Below are positions 22,069 through 31,669 of a stretch of DNA of 64,000 bases, piece by piece. The notes beneath the pieces were generated by a model. It did not search any database. It was not told the DNA's origin and was given only the letters and a program-made list of their open reading frames with translations. This DNA is from Podospora pseudoanserina (lineage: Eukaryota > Ascomycota > Sordariomycetes > Sordariales > Podosporaceae), in NCBI RefSeq assembly GCF_035222485.1, contig NW_026946671.1, forward strand, positions 620,001 to 684,000, read 5' to 3'. Within the stretch, counting starts at the first letter, position 1; each line of letters begins with the position of its first letter. The translations under genes and the position numbers were made by a program.

Positions 22069-24877
22069 GTTCTGGTGCAAATCTGCAACGGAACGCCATT
22101 TCTTGGCAAGATCCTGCATTAAGGCAGGGCATCTCATCTGTTTCATTTACCTTTTCCATGTTATTGGTTTTGTTACCTCTCTCCATTCTGGGCGTTTAGG
22201 GTATTTGTTTTTCTACGACACCAGGCACGGCATGGCGATCACGATTTATTTCAGGGCTTTCAGTGCGATACGGTGGCGGACTTGGTCTCCTGGGCGAAGG
22301 GGGTACGGCGGCTCGTCACAGGGTTCTGGGGTTCTTTTTACTATCATGATTCGGATATGGTCGGTCCCTTGGGAGTTGATTTTTCATTCATTTTCAGGAG
22401 CAATCGTCTGGATTTTTGGCATCATTATCTTTGATCAGAAGGAGTCACTTTGACCTTCCTTTTCCTCACCCCTTTTGATGCCGAGTTTTTGAGGCGAACA
22501 ACAAACGGGTGGCTTATCAGTTGAAGAAGAAAGACGTTATAGATTTCTTTCCTATCTACGGCTAACTTCTACTACGATACACCGAGGGCGGCGAGGATGG
22601 CATTGGGACTTTCTCTTTTTAGCGATGGGTTTCTCCGGGTTTTTCTCAAACCACATTGGCAGGCGAGCATGGCGGGCATCTTTCGATTCAAGACGAGGGG
22701 TTGGGATTTGGAAAACGGATGGTTTCCCGAATGGGAACAAACGAGGCTTTGTTTGCGCCTCTTCCAAGTTCCTGCCCCGCGCTTCTCGAATCTATCACGA
22801 TCAACGACGACAATGTCATCATCATCATCATCATTCGCTTCTTTTACTGTTCATCGACATACATCACCAACCCACGACGATACCACGTTGCATCCAGCCA
22901 GCAAAGCCAACAAAGCGAACCATCATTCAATCTTTTTTATATCTCTCTTTCCTCCTCTTCTGTTCATCGTTGTTTCATTCGAAACATGGGAGTTCACGAA
23001 AAGGGGGGCGGACGGGACCCGCCTTACCACCTGACCTAATCAGTTTTTTTTTTTTGAGGTGAAGCACTTGGGTTGTTGTTTTTTCATCAAAATGATACCC
23101 CATTACTACACTCAACCAACCCGGGAAATTTTTCACTGGCTTTTTTTTCTTCTCTTTTTGGTCAAATACTGGGTGGGAAACTTTGTACTTATTTTTGCTG
23201 ACTCTTTTTTTTTTTTTTTGCTTTTGTGGTTAAAGGGAGTTTTTTTGGGGGGGAGATTAGGTTTCTCTGTCCTGTTTACTACTAATACAGGTGGTGGTTG
23301 GCGGCGAGGGTGGGAATTGCTGTTGTTGTTTTCTTCCAGGAGTGTGTAGGGGAGGGGGGTGTTTAAGGCGCCAAGCGGCGGGGTGTCTTTCAAATTAGGG
23401 TTGAGAGTGGGAATGAACGATGACTGGGAGGAATGGAAGAGGAACTCGATGGGGAAGATGATATGGATGGTTGAGTGGATAGGTGGTGGGTGTAGGATGG
23501 AGGAGTTGCGGTGGTGATGATGATGATGATTTTGGATGGCGCTTTTGCTCTCTGCCGAGGGTGAGAAGACTTGGCGGGCCTTATGGGTGAGGATAGTTGA
23601 ACGATGGACGATGGCCAGATGTGGGATATGGTGTAGCTTTATGGGGAGGGGTTATAGGGGTCTGCACAAGAGTAGGTGGTGGAGATTATGAAGAAGTGGG
23701 TGAGTGAACGAGCAAGAAGAGGCAGAAGAAGGGGAATGGCCAGGGAGGTGTGCAGAGATGGGGAGTGAAGAAGATCCGCAAGATGACGGGGGGGGGCAGG
23801 ATGACAAGGGGTACGGACACACACAAAAAACGAACGACTAACCGATCTCTCTCGAATATGGTTATTCTATCACACGATTACCTCGCGCTTTTCATGGGCA
23901 AATGCAACGTCCTCGCTGATCAAGCGGAAACTCTTGGGGGAGAGTGGGTGGGGGAGAAGAGAAAACAAAAGAAAGAAAAAACTTTTTTGGAGGGAAATAT
24001 ATGGTGGGAGGATAACGCATGGACAAGAGAACCAGTTATTAGCAGACATAGTTTCGTGAAATGTCAGCAGCCATCATATTTTTTCCGTTATTTTTTGGTG
24101 TTTTCCGAAAGGGAGGAGGAACTGTGATGTGATTTGTGAGACTGAAGTTATCTTGTGTAATTGGGTCATGAACACAGCGCGCGAACACGGCATTAGATTA
24201 CATGAGGGTTTGTTACTCAATCTGGATGGTTCTGAGAGAATGAATGGCTATGAAGCAAAGATTTTGGATGTTGTGGCCGGGGGAGCCGGTCCCTATGACC
24301 TGGTAAGTACCCGACCGTGCCCCACGGGGGTACGAGCTTTGCGGCCCGCAGCCAGGGGACGGGTGATATTCCTCTGGAGGTTTTTGGGATGGGATACAAG
24401 GCAGCTAGAATATTTTCAAGACATGTGTGTGTGTGTCTCACTCATTATATCCGAGGTGCTTGCCTTTTGGAGTCTCATGGCCGGAAGCGGACCCTGTTTG
24501 ATTCACATCTTGACCCCCCTCCCTGAGAGGAAATGGCCCGCGTTGCCCCGAAGGTTGTGTTGGCCGCCGAACAGCGGTACAATTCCACCCGCCGACTTCG
24601 GAAGGCGGGGTCAGGGGATTGGAATTGGCGATCAAGCTTTGGGGAGTTCCAAGTCAAAAGGGGGCTGCTCGAACATCAACCAGCTTTGGGATGATTTTTC
24701 CTCTGAAAGTTTTATTTTATCTATTTTTGTTGTTTGGGTCTGTTGACAATTGATTCAACCCAATCTACGTCATAGCTGTTCTTGGGCTCTCTATACACCT
24801 TTTTTTTGCTGCGCCCAAAACCCCGACGTTATCCGACCCCGCTTCTTTTTCCCAGCTTTGAAAGTTTAAGAATAAAA
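22069..24877. other. long intergenic region
   Basis: 2.8 kb between the PNRC gene and the isopropylmalate dehydrogenase gene, rich in T-runs and GGT/GAT microsatellite-like stretches (for example GATGATGATG at about 23514). Several frames of 60-200 codons exist but none looks like a protein family. It probably holds a long 3' UTR and the promoter of the next gene. Confidence 0.4.
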
Positions 24878-26370
24878 ATGGCGACTCACAATATTGTTGT
24901 TTTTGGGGGTGATCACTGCGGTCCGGAGGTATGGTTTTGATTTTGGAAGGGAGAAGGGAGTGGATGACTTGCTGACGAGGGGAAATAGGTTGTTGCCGAG
25001 GCTGTCAAGGTCCTCAAGGCGATTGAGACAAATGTGCCAAGCGCGGGCAAGTTTAACTTGCAGGAGCACTTGTTGGGTGGTGTAAGTTATTTTTCTCTTG
25101 CTTCTTGAGGCTAAAGGGGGGTTGGAAAGGGGAGTAGTGCGGTGTAAGGGAGAGCTCCGCGGTGAGTTCAGGTGAAGTTGTCAAGAGCTCGAGGCTTGAG
25201 GTTGAAGCTGGCGGAAAGATAGGGTGGGGAGTTGTTATGCGTTCAAACGCTGTGCCAGGAGGATGACCCAGGAGCGCAATCCTGGGAGCTTTCAAGCTAT
25301 CACCATTGCGAGAGTCATAGCCCCAGCCAGCTAATCCACTTCCCTCCAGGCCTCCATCACTGCCCACAACAGCGCCCTGACCGACGAAGCCCTCGCCGCC
25401 GCCAAGGCCGCCGATGCCATCCTCCTCGGCGCCATCGGTGGTCCCGAATGGGGCCCTTCCTCCCCCGTCCGTCCCGAAGAGGGTATCCTCAAGCTCCGCA
25501 AGGAGCTCGGCACCTACGGCAACCTCCGCCCATGCAACTTCGCCTCCGAGTCCCTCGTCGATTCCTCCCCTCTCAAAGCCGAGGTCTGCCGCGGCACTGA
25601 CTTCATCGTCGTCCGTGAGTTGACCGGCGGTATCTACTTTGGTGACCGCAAGGAGGACGACGGTTCCGGTTTCGCCATGGACACCGAGCCCTACTCCCGC
25701 CCGGAGATTGAGCGCATCGCCCGTCTGGCTGGTTTCTTGGCTCTGGGCCAGAACCCCCCGGCCAAGGTCTGGAGTTTGGACAAGGCCAACGTTTTGGCCA
25801 CGAGCAGACTGTGGAGAAAGGTTGTGACGGAGGTGTTTGAGAAGGAGTTCCCTCAGCTGTCGGTGAACCACCAGCTGATTGACTCTGCGGCTATGTTGAT
25901 GGTCAAGAACCCGAGGGCGCTGAACGGTGTGGTGATCACCAGCAACTTGTTTGGTGATATTATTAGCGATGAGGCGTCGGTTATTCCGGGGTCGATTGGG
26001 CTTTTGCCTAGTGCTTCGTTGGGTGGTATTCCTGATGGGAAGGGCAAGTGCAATGGTATTTATGAGCCTATTCACGGTAAGTTCTCTTGGGTCCTCCTTT
26101 TTATGTCGCTGCTTGCTGACGAGTGCCTTGTTAGGCTCTGCTCCCGACATCTCTGGCAAGGGCATTGTCAACCCCGTTGGCACCATCCTCTCCGTTGCCA
26201 TGATGCTCAAGTACTCCCTCAACCTGCCCAAGGAGGCTGCTGCTGTTGAGGCTGCTGTTAAGCTGGCTATCGACAACGGTGTCCGCACCAAGGATCTGGG
26301 TGGCTCGGCTAGCACAACTGATATGGGTGATGCCGTTGTTGCTGAGCTCGTCAAACTCCTCAAGGCTTAG
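24878..26370 (+). CDS. leu2: 3-isopropylmalate dehydrogenase
   Basis: NAD-dependent oxidative decarboxylation of 3-isopropylmalate, third step of leucine synthesis. Four exons, join(24878..24928, 24989..25081, 25350..26076, 26135..26370), give 368 residues, the normal length. Landmarks are [12 protein letters not shown], the substrate Arg cluster in [54 protein letters not shown] and the adenine loop [16 protein letters not shown]. The nucleotide-proximal N-terminal turn reads [10 protein letters not shown] where bacterial enzymes have LPGDGIGPE. As I recall, this form is usual in filamentous fungi. Intron 2 is long for this region (268 nt). No upstream leader-peptide control is evident. Called leu-1 in Neurospora. 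Confidence 0.96.
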
Positions 26371-27105
26371 AGAGCTCATAGGATAAAAATGAAGTAAAAT
26401 AATGAAAATCCATCCTCAGAAACCAGTCAGCAGTCCATCGGTCGTGTATGCTCCCATTGTATATCTGGCTAACAAAAAGGGCTCTCAACAGCCAGGTATG
26501 CCCCTAATATCGGGAAACCAGCCTACCTCTCGAGTACACTCACTCCAAGTTTCCATGGAAGCATGCCCCGCGTCGATCCCGAAGTTTGGCGCGCCCCACA
26601 CTTGTCAAAAACCTAAAGTGGAACTCCCGAAATGCGGGCCGGACTCGGGAAGCCAAGGGCAGCCAAGAAGGGCTTGGCGCTTGCTCCCAAGTCCCCGTCA
26701 TCGGCAGCCTTACCGAGCCGACGGCAACGTCTCATCAGGGGCAAGTGCTTCTCCATTCATGCGGGCGTTCGATGACTGAATTGAATGAACGTTGTATATA
26801 TAGCAGCTGTCATTCACTGCAGTCGGTGTCATCAAACTAGGTATTCTCCAATTCGAGAAGCAAGTCTCAAGGCTATATACTCTAAACCAATCCCATTGAC
26901 GTGTGATTCCCCCCAACCCCCGCACAATGAGTGAGCCAAGGCAGAACAGGTGACCACTTACAAACATCCATTTGCGTGGCTCTGCATTTTTTGGAAAGTG
27001 GGAAATCACGCATCCCTCTTCACTCACTGTCAAGTAGGTAGATATCAATCCATTAATGTTTTCCATCCACTGTGAACCCTCAACATCGCAATCCAATTCG
27101 GCATC
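26371..27105. other. intergenic
   Basis: 735 bp of 3' flank of the leucine gene and promoter of the APH gene. Nothing else recognisable. Confidence 0.45.
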
Positions 27106-28194
27106 ATGCCAAGAAACTTCTTCACCCGCAACTCCCTCCCCGAAACTACAGAACACCTCCTCTTTAGCACAGCCCTCGCTCGCTTCCCTACCTCTGTGCT
27201 CATCGAGCCCGCTGTTCAGGGGTACTGCTCTTACACGCTTCTCAACACCACCCAGCAGCTCGTTTTGCAGTTCCGGCCCGAGAAACATGCCATTGATCTT
27301 GAGGTTGCAGCTTTGGCGAGGGGGGTTCATGGGGCTTGGGCGCCGGAGACGGAATTTCTTGGGTTTATTGGGGGGGGGAAGGAGGGCGGGAGGATGGGGT
27401 TTTATTGTCATGGGTTGATTCCTGGGAGGATTTTGGCGGGTTTTAGGACAGGGGAGGGAGGGGTTGAGGTGGGTGGGTTGGTGAGGGAGTTGGCGGAGTT
27501 TTATGCGCAGGCGTATCGTTATGGTGGGTGTGGTGGTGAACGGAGAGGGAAGGTTGGGGGGAGTTTGGAGGGGCGGTTGGTGATGTTGAGCGAGGGACTC
27601 CCTGCTCGTTTCCGACCGTTTGTGTCTCCTGTTCTTGGAGAGCTTTCTGGGATTGTTGAGCTTCCTTGGGTGCTTACACATGGGGATTTTAGCGCGGATA
27701 ATGTTATGGTGAGGTTGGAGAGCGCTGAGAAGCGGAAGGAAAGGGGTAAAGGGAGGTCGAGGGGTGGTGAGAAGTCGAAGCGGGAGTTGAGGTTGAAGGG
27801 TGTGATTGACTGGGCCGAGGCTGAGTTTTTGCCGTTTGGGACGGGTTTGTATGGGTTGGAGAGTATACTGGGACATCTTGATCGGCTGAACACGTCTAAT
27901 GAAGAAGAAGTAGGAGGGAGGTCTCGATTAAGAGAGATATTCTGGTCTGAGTTAGCAAGTCTGATACCCCAACTGAAGACAGATGAGGAATTCTACGAGA
28001 GGGTGAAATTGGCCGGTTTGATGGGCGTGCTATTTTGGCATGGGATAGCATTCGACAACGGGGCACTTGACCGGGTTGTTGAGGAGGGGAGGGATGATGA
28101 GGAGATTGGGCTGTTGGATGAGATTTTGTTTGGTGAGGGGAGTGAAGACTTTGCCGAGTTAAAAAGCAAAAGAGTCGAAAACTCCAAAAAATGA
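27106..28194 (+). CDS. APH-family phosphotransferase (kinase-like fold)
   Basis: Single-exon protein of 362 residues with the catalytic signature of the aminoglycoside/choline phosphotransferase superfamily. The Brenner motif LTHGDFSADNVMV has Asp194 as the likely catalytic base. The metal-binding segment GVIDWAEAEFLPFG has Asp235. Between them lies a highly charged Lys/Arg insert of about 25 residues. The N-lobe is short, with FRPEKHAIDLEV as the likely ATP-lysine region. Substrate unknown: such fungal proteins are a large accessory family and the name does not imply antibiotic resistance. The stop codon falls inside a tRNA-like relic on the other strand. Confidence 0.85.
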   Translation: MPRNFFTRNSLPETTEHLLFSTALARFPTSVLIEPAVQGYCSYTLLNTTQQLVLQFRPEKHAIDLEVAALARGVHGAWAPETEFLGFIGGGKEGGRMGFYCHGLIPGRILAGFRTGEGGVEVGGLVRELAEFYAQAYRYGGCGGERRGKVGGSLEGRLVMLSEGLPARFRPFVSPVLGELSGIVELPWVLTHGDFSADNVMVRLESAEKRKERGKGRSRGGEKSKRELRLKGVIDWAEAEFLPFGTGLYGLESILGHLDRLNTSNEEEVGGRSRLREIFWSELASLIPQLKTDEEFYERVKLAGLMGVLFWHGIAFDNGALDRVVEEGRDDEEIGLLDEILFGEGSEDFAELKSKRVENSKK

Positions 28195-28275
28195 ACCCGC
28201 AACCTCAGTCCTCAGAGCAGGGAAGGTACAGCACGAGCCACATTATATTGTGGTTAAAACCACTGCGCCAACTCA
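28190..28275 (-). other. tRNA-like relic
   Basis: On the minus strand, TGGCGCAGTGG (28260..28270) fits the polymerase III A-box. A possible anticodon arm CCACA/TGTGG follows, and after an extended variable-like part comes GGGTTCA, which resembles the start of a B-box. The acceptor ends do not pair and the B-box lacks its final CC, so this is not a working tRNA gene. A decayed tRNA or a tRNA-derived element is possible. Confidence 0.3.
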
Positions 28276-28577
28276 CATCCTATTGAATGTTGCGATACTT
28301 GGAGGGGCAGAAAGGGAGCCTATATGCTACTGATGAGAGTGATGGGTTGCTCTTGCCGATTTAGGGGAGGCATGTGAAATGGGAAGGAGCGACCTGGGTG
28401 CTCCTGCCTTGACGGGCCACAGGGTCACGCGGCTACCGAGGAATCCCCTCTTTTCCACCACCCCATCAGTTCTGTTTTTGTGATAATGGCCTCACCTCCT
28501 TCTATGCTTACTAGTACTTCAACATCCCTATACTCCTAAAACCGACCGTTCTACCTAACTCTTTATGATAATAGGCC
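28195..28577. other. intergenic
   Basis: 383 bp between the APH and DUF2235 genes. The first 80 bp carry the tRNA-like relic. The rest is the presumed promoter. Confidence 0.45.
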
Positions 28578-30648
28578 ATGTCACCCGCTTCCCAACCAAT
28601 TCAAATCACCAAAAAACGCCTGGTCATCTGCTGTGATGGCACGTGGATGAACAGTGACACGGGTTACAGGAAATCATCCTACCGGAACCCTATTGGAAAA
28701 ACGGCTGTTCCGTCCAATGTCACCCGTCTCTCCCGGTCTTTACGTCGGTCATGTACAGATGGAACTCTTCAGGTCATTGATTATCACTCCGGAATTGGCT
28801 TAAGTGGCAGTTTCGCAGATGTTTTATCCGGCGGTGCTTTTGGCTTGAGCATCTTTGAGGTGTGCCTCAGTCAAAGTACTGAAGCAGTCCGCACATGCTT
28901 ACAGAGTTTCAGAATATCCGGTCAGCCTACTCCTTCATATGTGCCAACTATACCGATGGTGATGAGATCATCCTTGTGGGCTTCTCACGAGGAGCCTTTA
29001 CCGCAAGGTCAGCTGCGGCAATGGTCTCGGATCTAGGGCTCCTGACCCGCGAAGGCATGGAGTATTTCTACCCCATCTACAAGGACAGGCAGCATTGGCG
29101 GGATACCAAATATAAGGATCCTTTTCCGGATACACCGTTTAGTGATAAGCCCAAAGGAGATGATGCTTCACGGAAGTATCGAGAGATGCTTGTCGAGGTA
29201 GGCTTGTTCCCTCTATTTTTGTTCATGAGTGCTAAGTTACAATAATTAGAAGGGCCTCACACGCATCCATCAGAATCATGAGAACAGGCCACTGATCAAA
29301 GTGAGGGCTGTTGGTATGTATACTTGTCCCAATCATCAAAGGGTATAGTTTGTTGCGGTGGATCTGATACTCACGCTCAAATAGCCGTGTAGGACACTAT
29401 TGGAAGCTTGGGAATACCCCATTCAACCGCCGAATTTCGCTTATTTGACACTGACTTGTCAGATCGTATCGAATATGCCTTTCATGCACTTGCCCTCGAT
29501 GAACACAGGTCCTCATTTATACCTACAGTGTGGGAGCGCACCGTTGATAACCTGGGTGCCACAGACTTACGCCAGGTTTGGTTTCCAGGCAATCATGGAA
29601 ATGTAGGCGGGGCCTGGAAAGATGCCGGAATCTCCGACATTACCTTGGCTTGTGAGTGCGATTTCTTACAACTATCAATCCCGACTAACATCCTCCAGGG
29701 ATGATGGATCAACTTGCGTCCATTGGCGTCGAGTTTGATGAGGCAGTCATCATGCGCCTTTTTGACCAGCTTGAACACTCTTACCGCGACATGGCTGAGA
29801 AAGACCCCAAGTGTACGCATGCACAGAAGCACCCGAGACCAAGCAGGCCGTTGATAGAAGTCGAACCACCTCCAATAGAGTCGAACAATCTCCCAGAATG
29901 GGTGCGATTCCGACTGCGAAGTCTTTCAACGGCAACCGATACTGGGAAGAAGATCATCGGCGAGAAGCACTGGGCTATCAAGCCCATCTGCGCAAGAAAT
30001 ATCCCCCTTCGACCCTGGGCGCTCGGCGCAATTCGCGGTTCCAAGGCTGCCGGATCCAAAGTTCGCTCACCATGCGCCTATAAGAAGAGAGATCCTATCA
30101 CGGGAAAAAAAACCAAAGACTTCCTCGAGGATACCAACGAGCGGATGCATAGCTCTGTGCGTGTCCGTCTCGCGTTAGAGGGGCTTGGGCTCAACGACAA
30201 AGGTGTCTGGGAAGCTCCGGCACTGAAAGGGAAATGGGCCTTGCGAAAGACCACTCGAGAATTTTTGGATCCCATCCCCAAAACTGTGACATCATGGGAG
30301 AAAAGTACCGCATCAGCTGCAACAACATCCTGGAAGAAGAAGCTGGACCTGTCCAACAATCAGACTGCACACAAACAAGATGACGACGAGTCGCTGGCTG
30401 CTTCAAATGCCGCAACGTTAGTAGAGACGGCAGTTGAGCAGCAGCGCCCGTTGCAGGCAATGGATAACAAGGGTTACAGGTGGGTTTGGGAGTATTGTGG
30501 CAATGTGAAGGATGCACCACCCCAGAAGGTGATGGTAGAGGAGCAGCTGGGGCCGTTTGAGAGACAGTTGCTGAGATTGTTAGGGGGTGTGCCAAATGTG
30601 TATGAGTTCGCCGAGACGGTGGAGGGGATGGATGGGAGGAAGGTGTAA
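28578..30648 (+). CDS. DUF2235 alpha/beta-hydrolase-like protein with in-frame stop (possible pseudogene)
   Basis: Five exons fit: 28578..28859, 28907..29197, 29250..29313, 29385..29651, 29699..30648. The DUF2235 marks are KRLVICCDGTWMN, the GIG and GGAFG segments, GDEIILVGFSRGAFTARS (a GxSxG-like nucleophile elbow), DTIGSLGIP, and VWFPGNHGNVGGAW, with its His. The C-terminal 250 residues are poorly conserved, charged and Ser-rich. With the straightforward splice the codon for the Trp of the usual VWDT motif reads TAG (29390-29392). TGG to TAG is the type of change RIP makes on the opposite strand. An alternative donor GTGAGG at 29301 spliced to the AG at 29391-29392 would skip the stop in frame but lose a core strand. 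Either the gene is recently dead or a shortened isoform is made. The 28860..28906 intron border is the least certain. Confidence 0.75.
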
Positions 30649-30919
30649 ATGTGGGGCAGTAACGCCAAGCAAAAGATAGGGGGTAGCCCTGGTTGCTGGG
30701 TGAAGGAAAAGGAATATGTCAACAAACATCACTTTGCTCAATGTGATGGATGTAAAGATAGAATGGCAATGGGTGAGAGTGTGTAGCAAGGTATCGATAC
30801 AGTAAAAACAAAGTTATGTGTATCATCCATCTATGCCCGCTGCGCGCCAAGAATGAGATGCAAAGATCCTTGGCTTTGGTTCACAGAAACTCTAGCTTTT
30901 TCTCTGCAAGTCTCTATAG

Positions 30920-31669
30920 TTACTTCATCCTCCTCTCAGCCCATTCAAAGCGGTCTTGATCTGCATCTTGAAGAGCTTTTCTGGTCTGTCTCTTGATCAG
31001 ACTTGGTTTGTACTTTTTGGCTGCTTCGATATGAGCTACCAGACGGGTTTGTTTTGTCTGCGCCGAGCTTTGCTTACACGGGCGACTGGCGTGAGTAACC
31101 TGGGAGTTTGAGTCTCTCTCTGGGGAGGAATCTTGGGCTGACAAGGCTGTGTGGGTGGGCTTGGGTCTGGCGGGGCTTGGGTGGTGTTGGCTGGTGTTGG
31201 CTGGTGGTGAGAGGGTACTGTAAGCTGGTGGTGAGAGGGTGCTGTAAGCTGGTGGTGGGGTCAATCGTGGGCCCAGTGGTGGACTTGGTGATGGGATCAA
31301 TGATGATGCGCTGTATGATGTGCTCGATGTTGATGTGCTCCATGATGCGCGCGATGATGCGCGCGATCGTGTGCTCGATGATGTGGTCTGTGATGTACTC
31401 GATGGTATGCTCCGTGATGAGCTCGATGGTATGCTCGATGATGCGCTCAATGATGCACTCGATGTCGTGGGCTTGGGATCATATGAATCCTCGATAGGCT
31501 GTACAACTCTTGGCAGGGAGTTGCAAGGAGATGTCCTTGTAGTATTTCTCCTGAACCGCCAGATCTGTCGGTTGATGGCAGCATTTACTCTGTGAAGTCT
31601 ACGACGGAGAAGCCCATTGGGAGACTTGGGACTGGGATGTGTGGAGGAGTTGAACAAAGGGATGTCCAT
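30920..31669 (-). CDS. hypothetical Ser/Pro-rich repeat protein
   Basis: A single open frame of 249 codons, family not recognised. The N-terminus is basic (LLRRRLHRVNAAINRQIWRFRRN). The middle (about residues 68-130) is almost only Ser with Thr, Arg and Ala, encoded by imperfect GATGA/GCTCG-type DNA repeats. A Pro-rich part with two copies of PPAYSTLS follows, from 24-bp tandem DNA repeats. The C-terminus looks like ordinary protein: VAHIEAAKKYKPSLIKRQTR and a charged end. The ordinary ends argue for a real gene and the repeats could also be a chance open frame. I cannot assign a function. Confidence 0.5.
   Translation of the reverse strand: MDIPLFNSSTHPSPKSPNGLLRRRLHRVNAAINRQIWRFRRNTTRTSPCNSLPRVVQPIEDSYDPKPTTSSASLSASSSIPSSSSRSIPSSTSQTTSSSTRSRASSRASWSTSTSSTSYSASSLIPSPSPPLGPRLTPPPAYSTLSPPAYSTLSPPANTSQHHPSPARPKPTHTALSAQDSSPERDSNSQVTHASRPCKQSSAQTKQTRLVAHIEAAKKYKPSLIKRQTRKALQDADQDRFEWAERRMK
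31198..31480. repeat. minisatellite within the Ser/Pro-rich gene
   Basis: Three tandem copies of a 24-bp unit around GCTGGTGGTGAGAGGGTGCT at about 31199..31260, followed by a 200-bp tract of degenerate GATGATGCGC/GTGCTCGAT units. Both are in frame with the open reading frame on the minus strand. Confidence 0.75.

Noticed and set aside
22597-23062. Overlapping 125-145-codon frames with His/Ser runs
   Set aside because: They come from ATC/CAT-rich low-complexity DNA in three frames at once, so they are not convincing as genes.
25053-26363. 436-codon open frame on the minus strand opposite leu2
   Set aside because: It is antisense to the exons of isopropylmalate dehydrogenase, its composition follows from third-position bias of that gene, and it shows no family resemblance.
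26710-27876. 388-codon open frame on the minus strand opposite the APH gene
   Set aside because: It is low-complexity Pro/Arg/Leu sequence mirrored from a G-rich gene. The plus-strand frame has the catalytic motifs.
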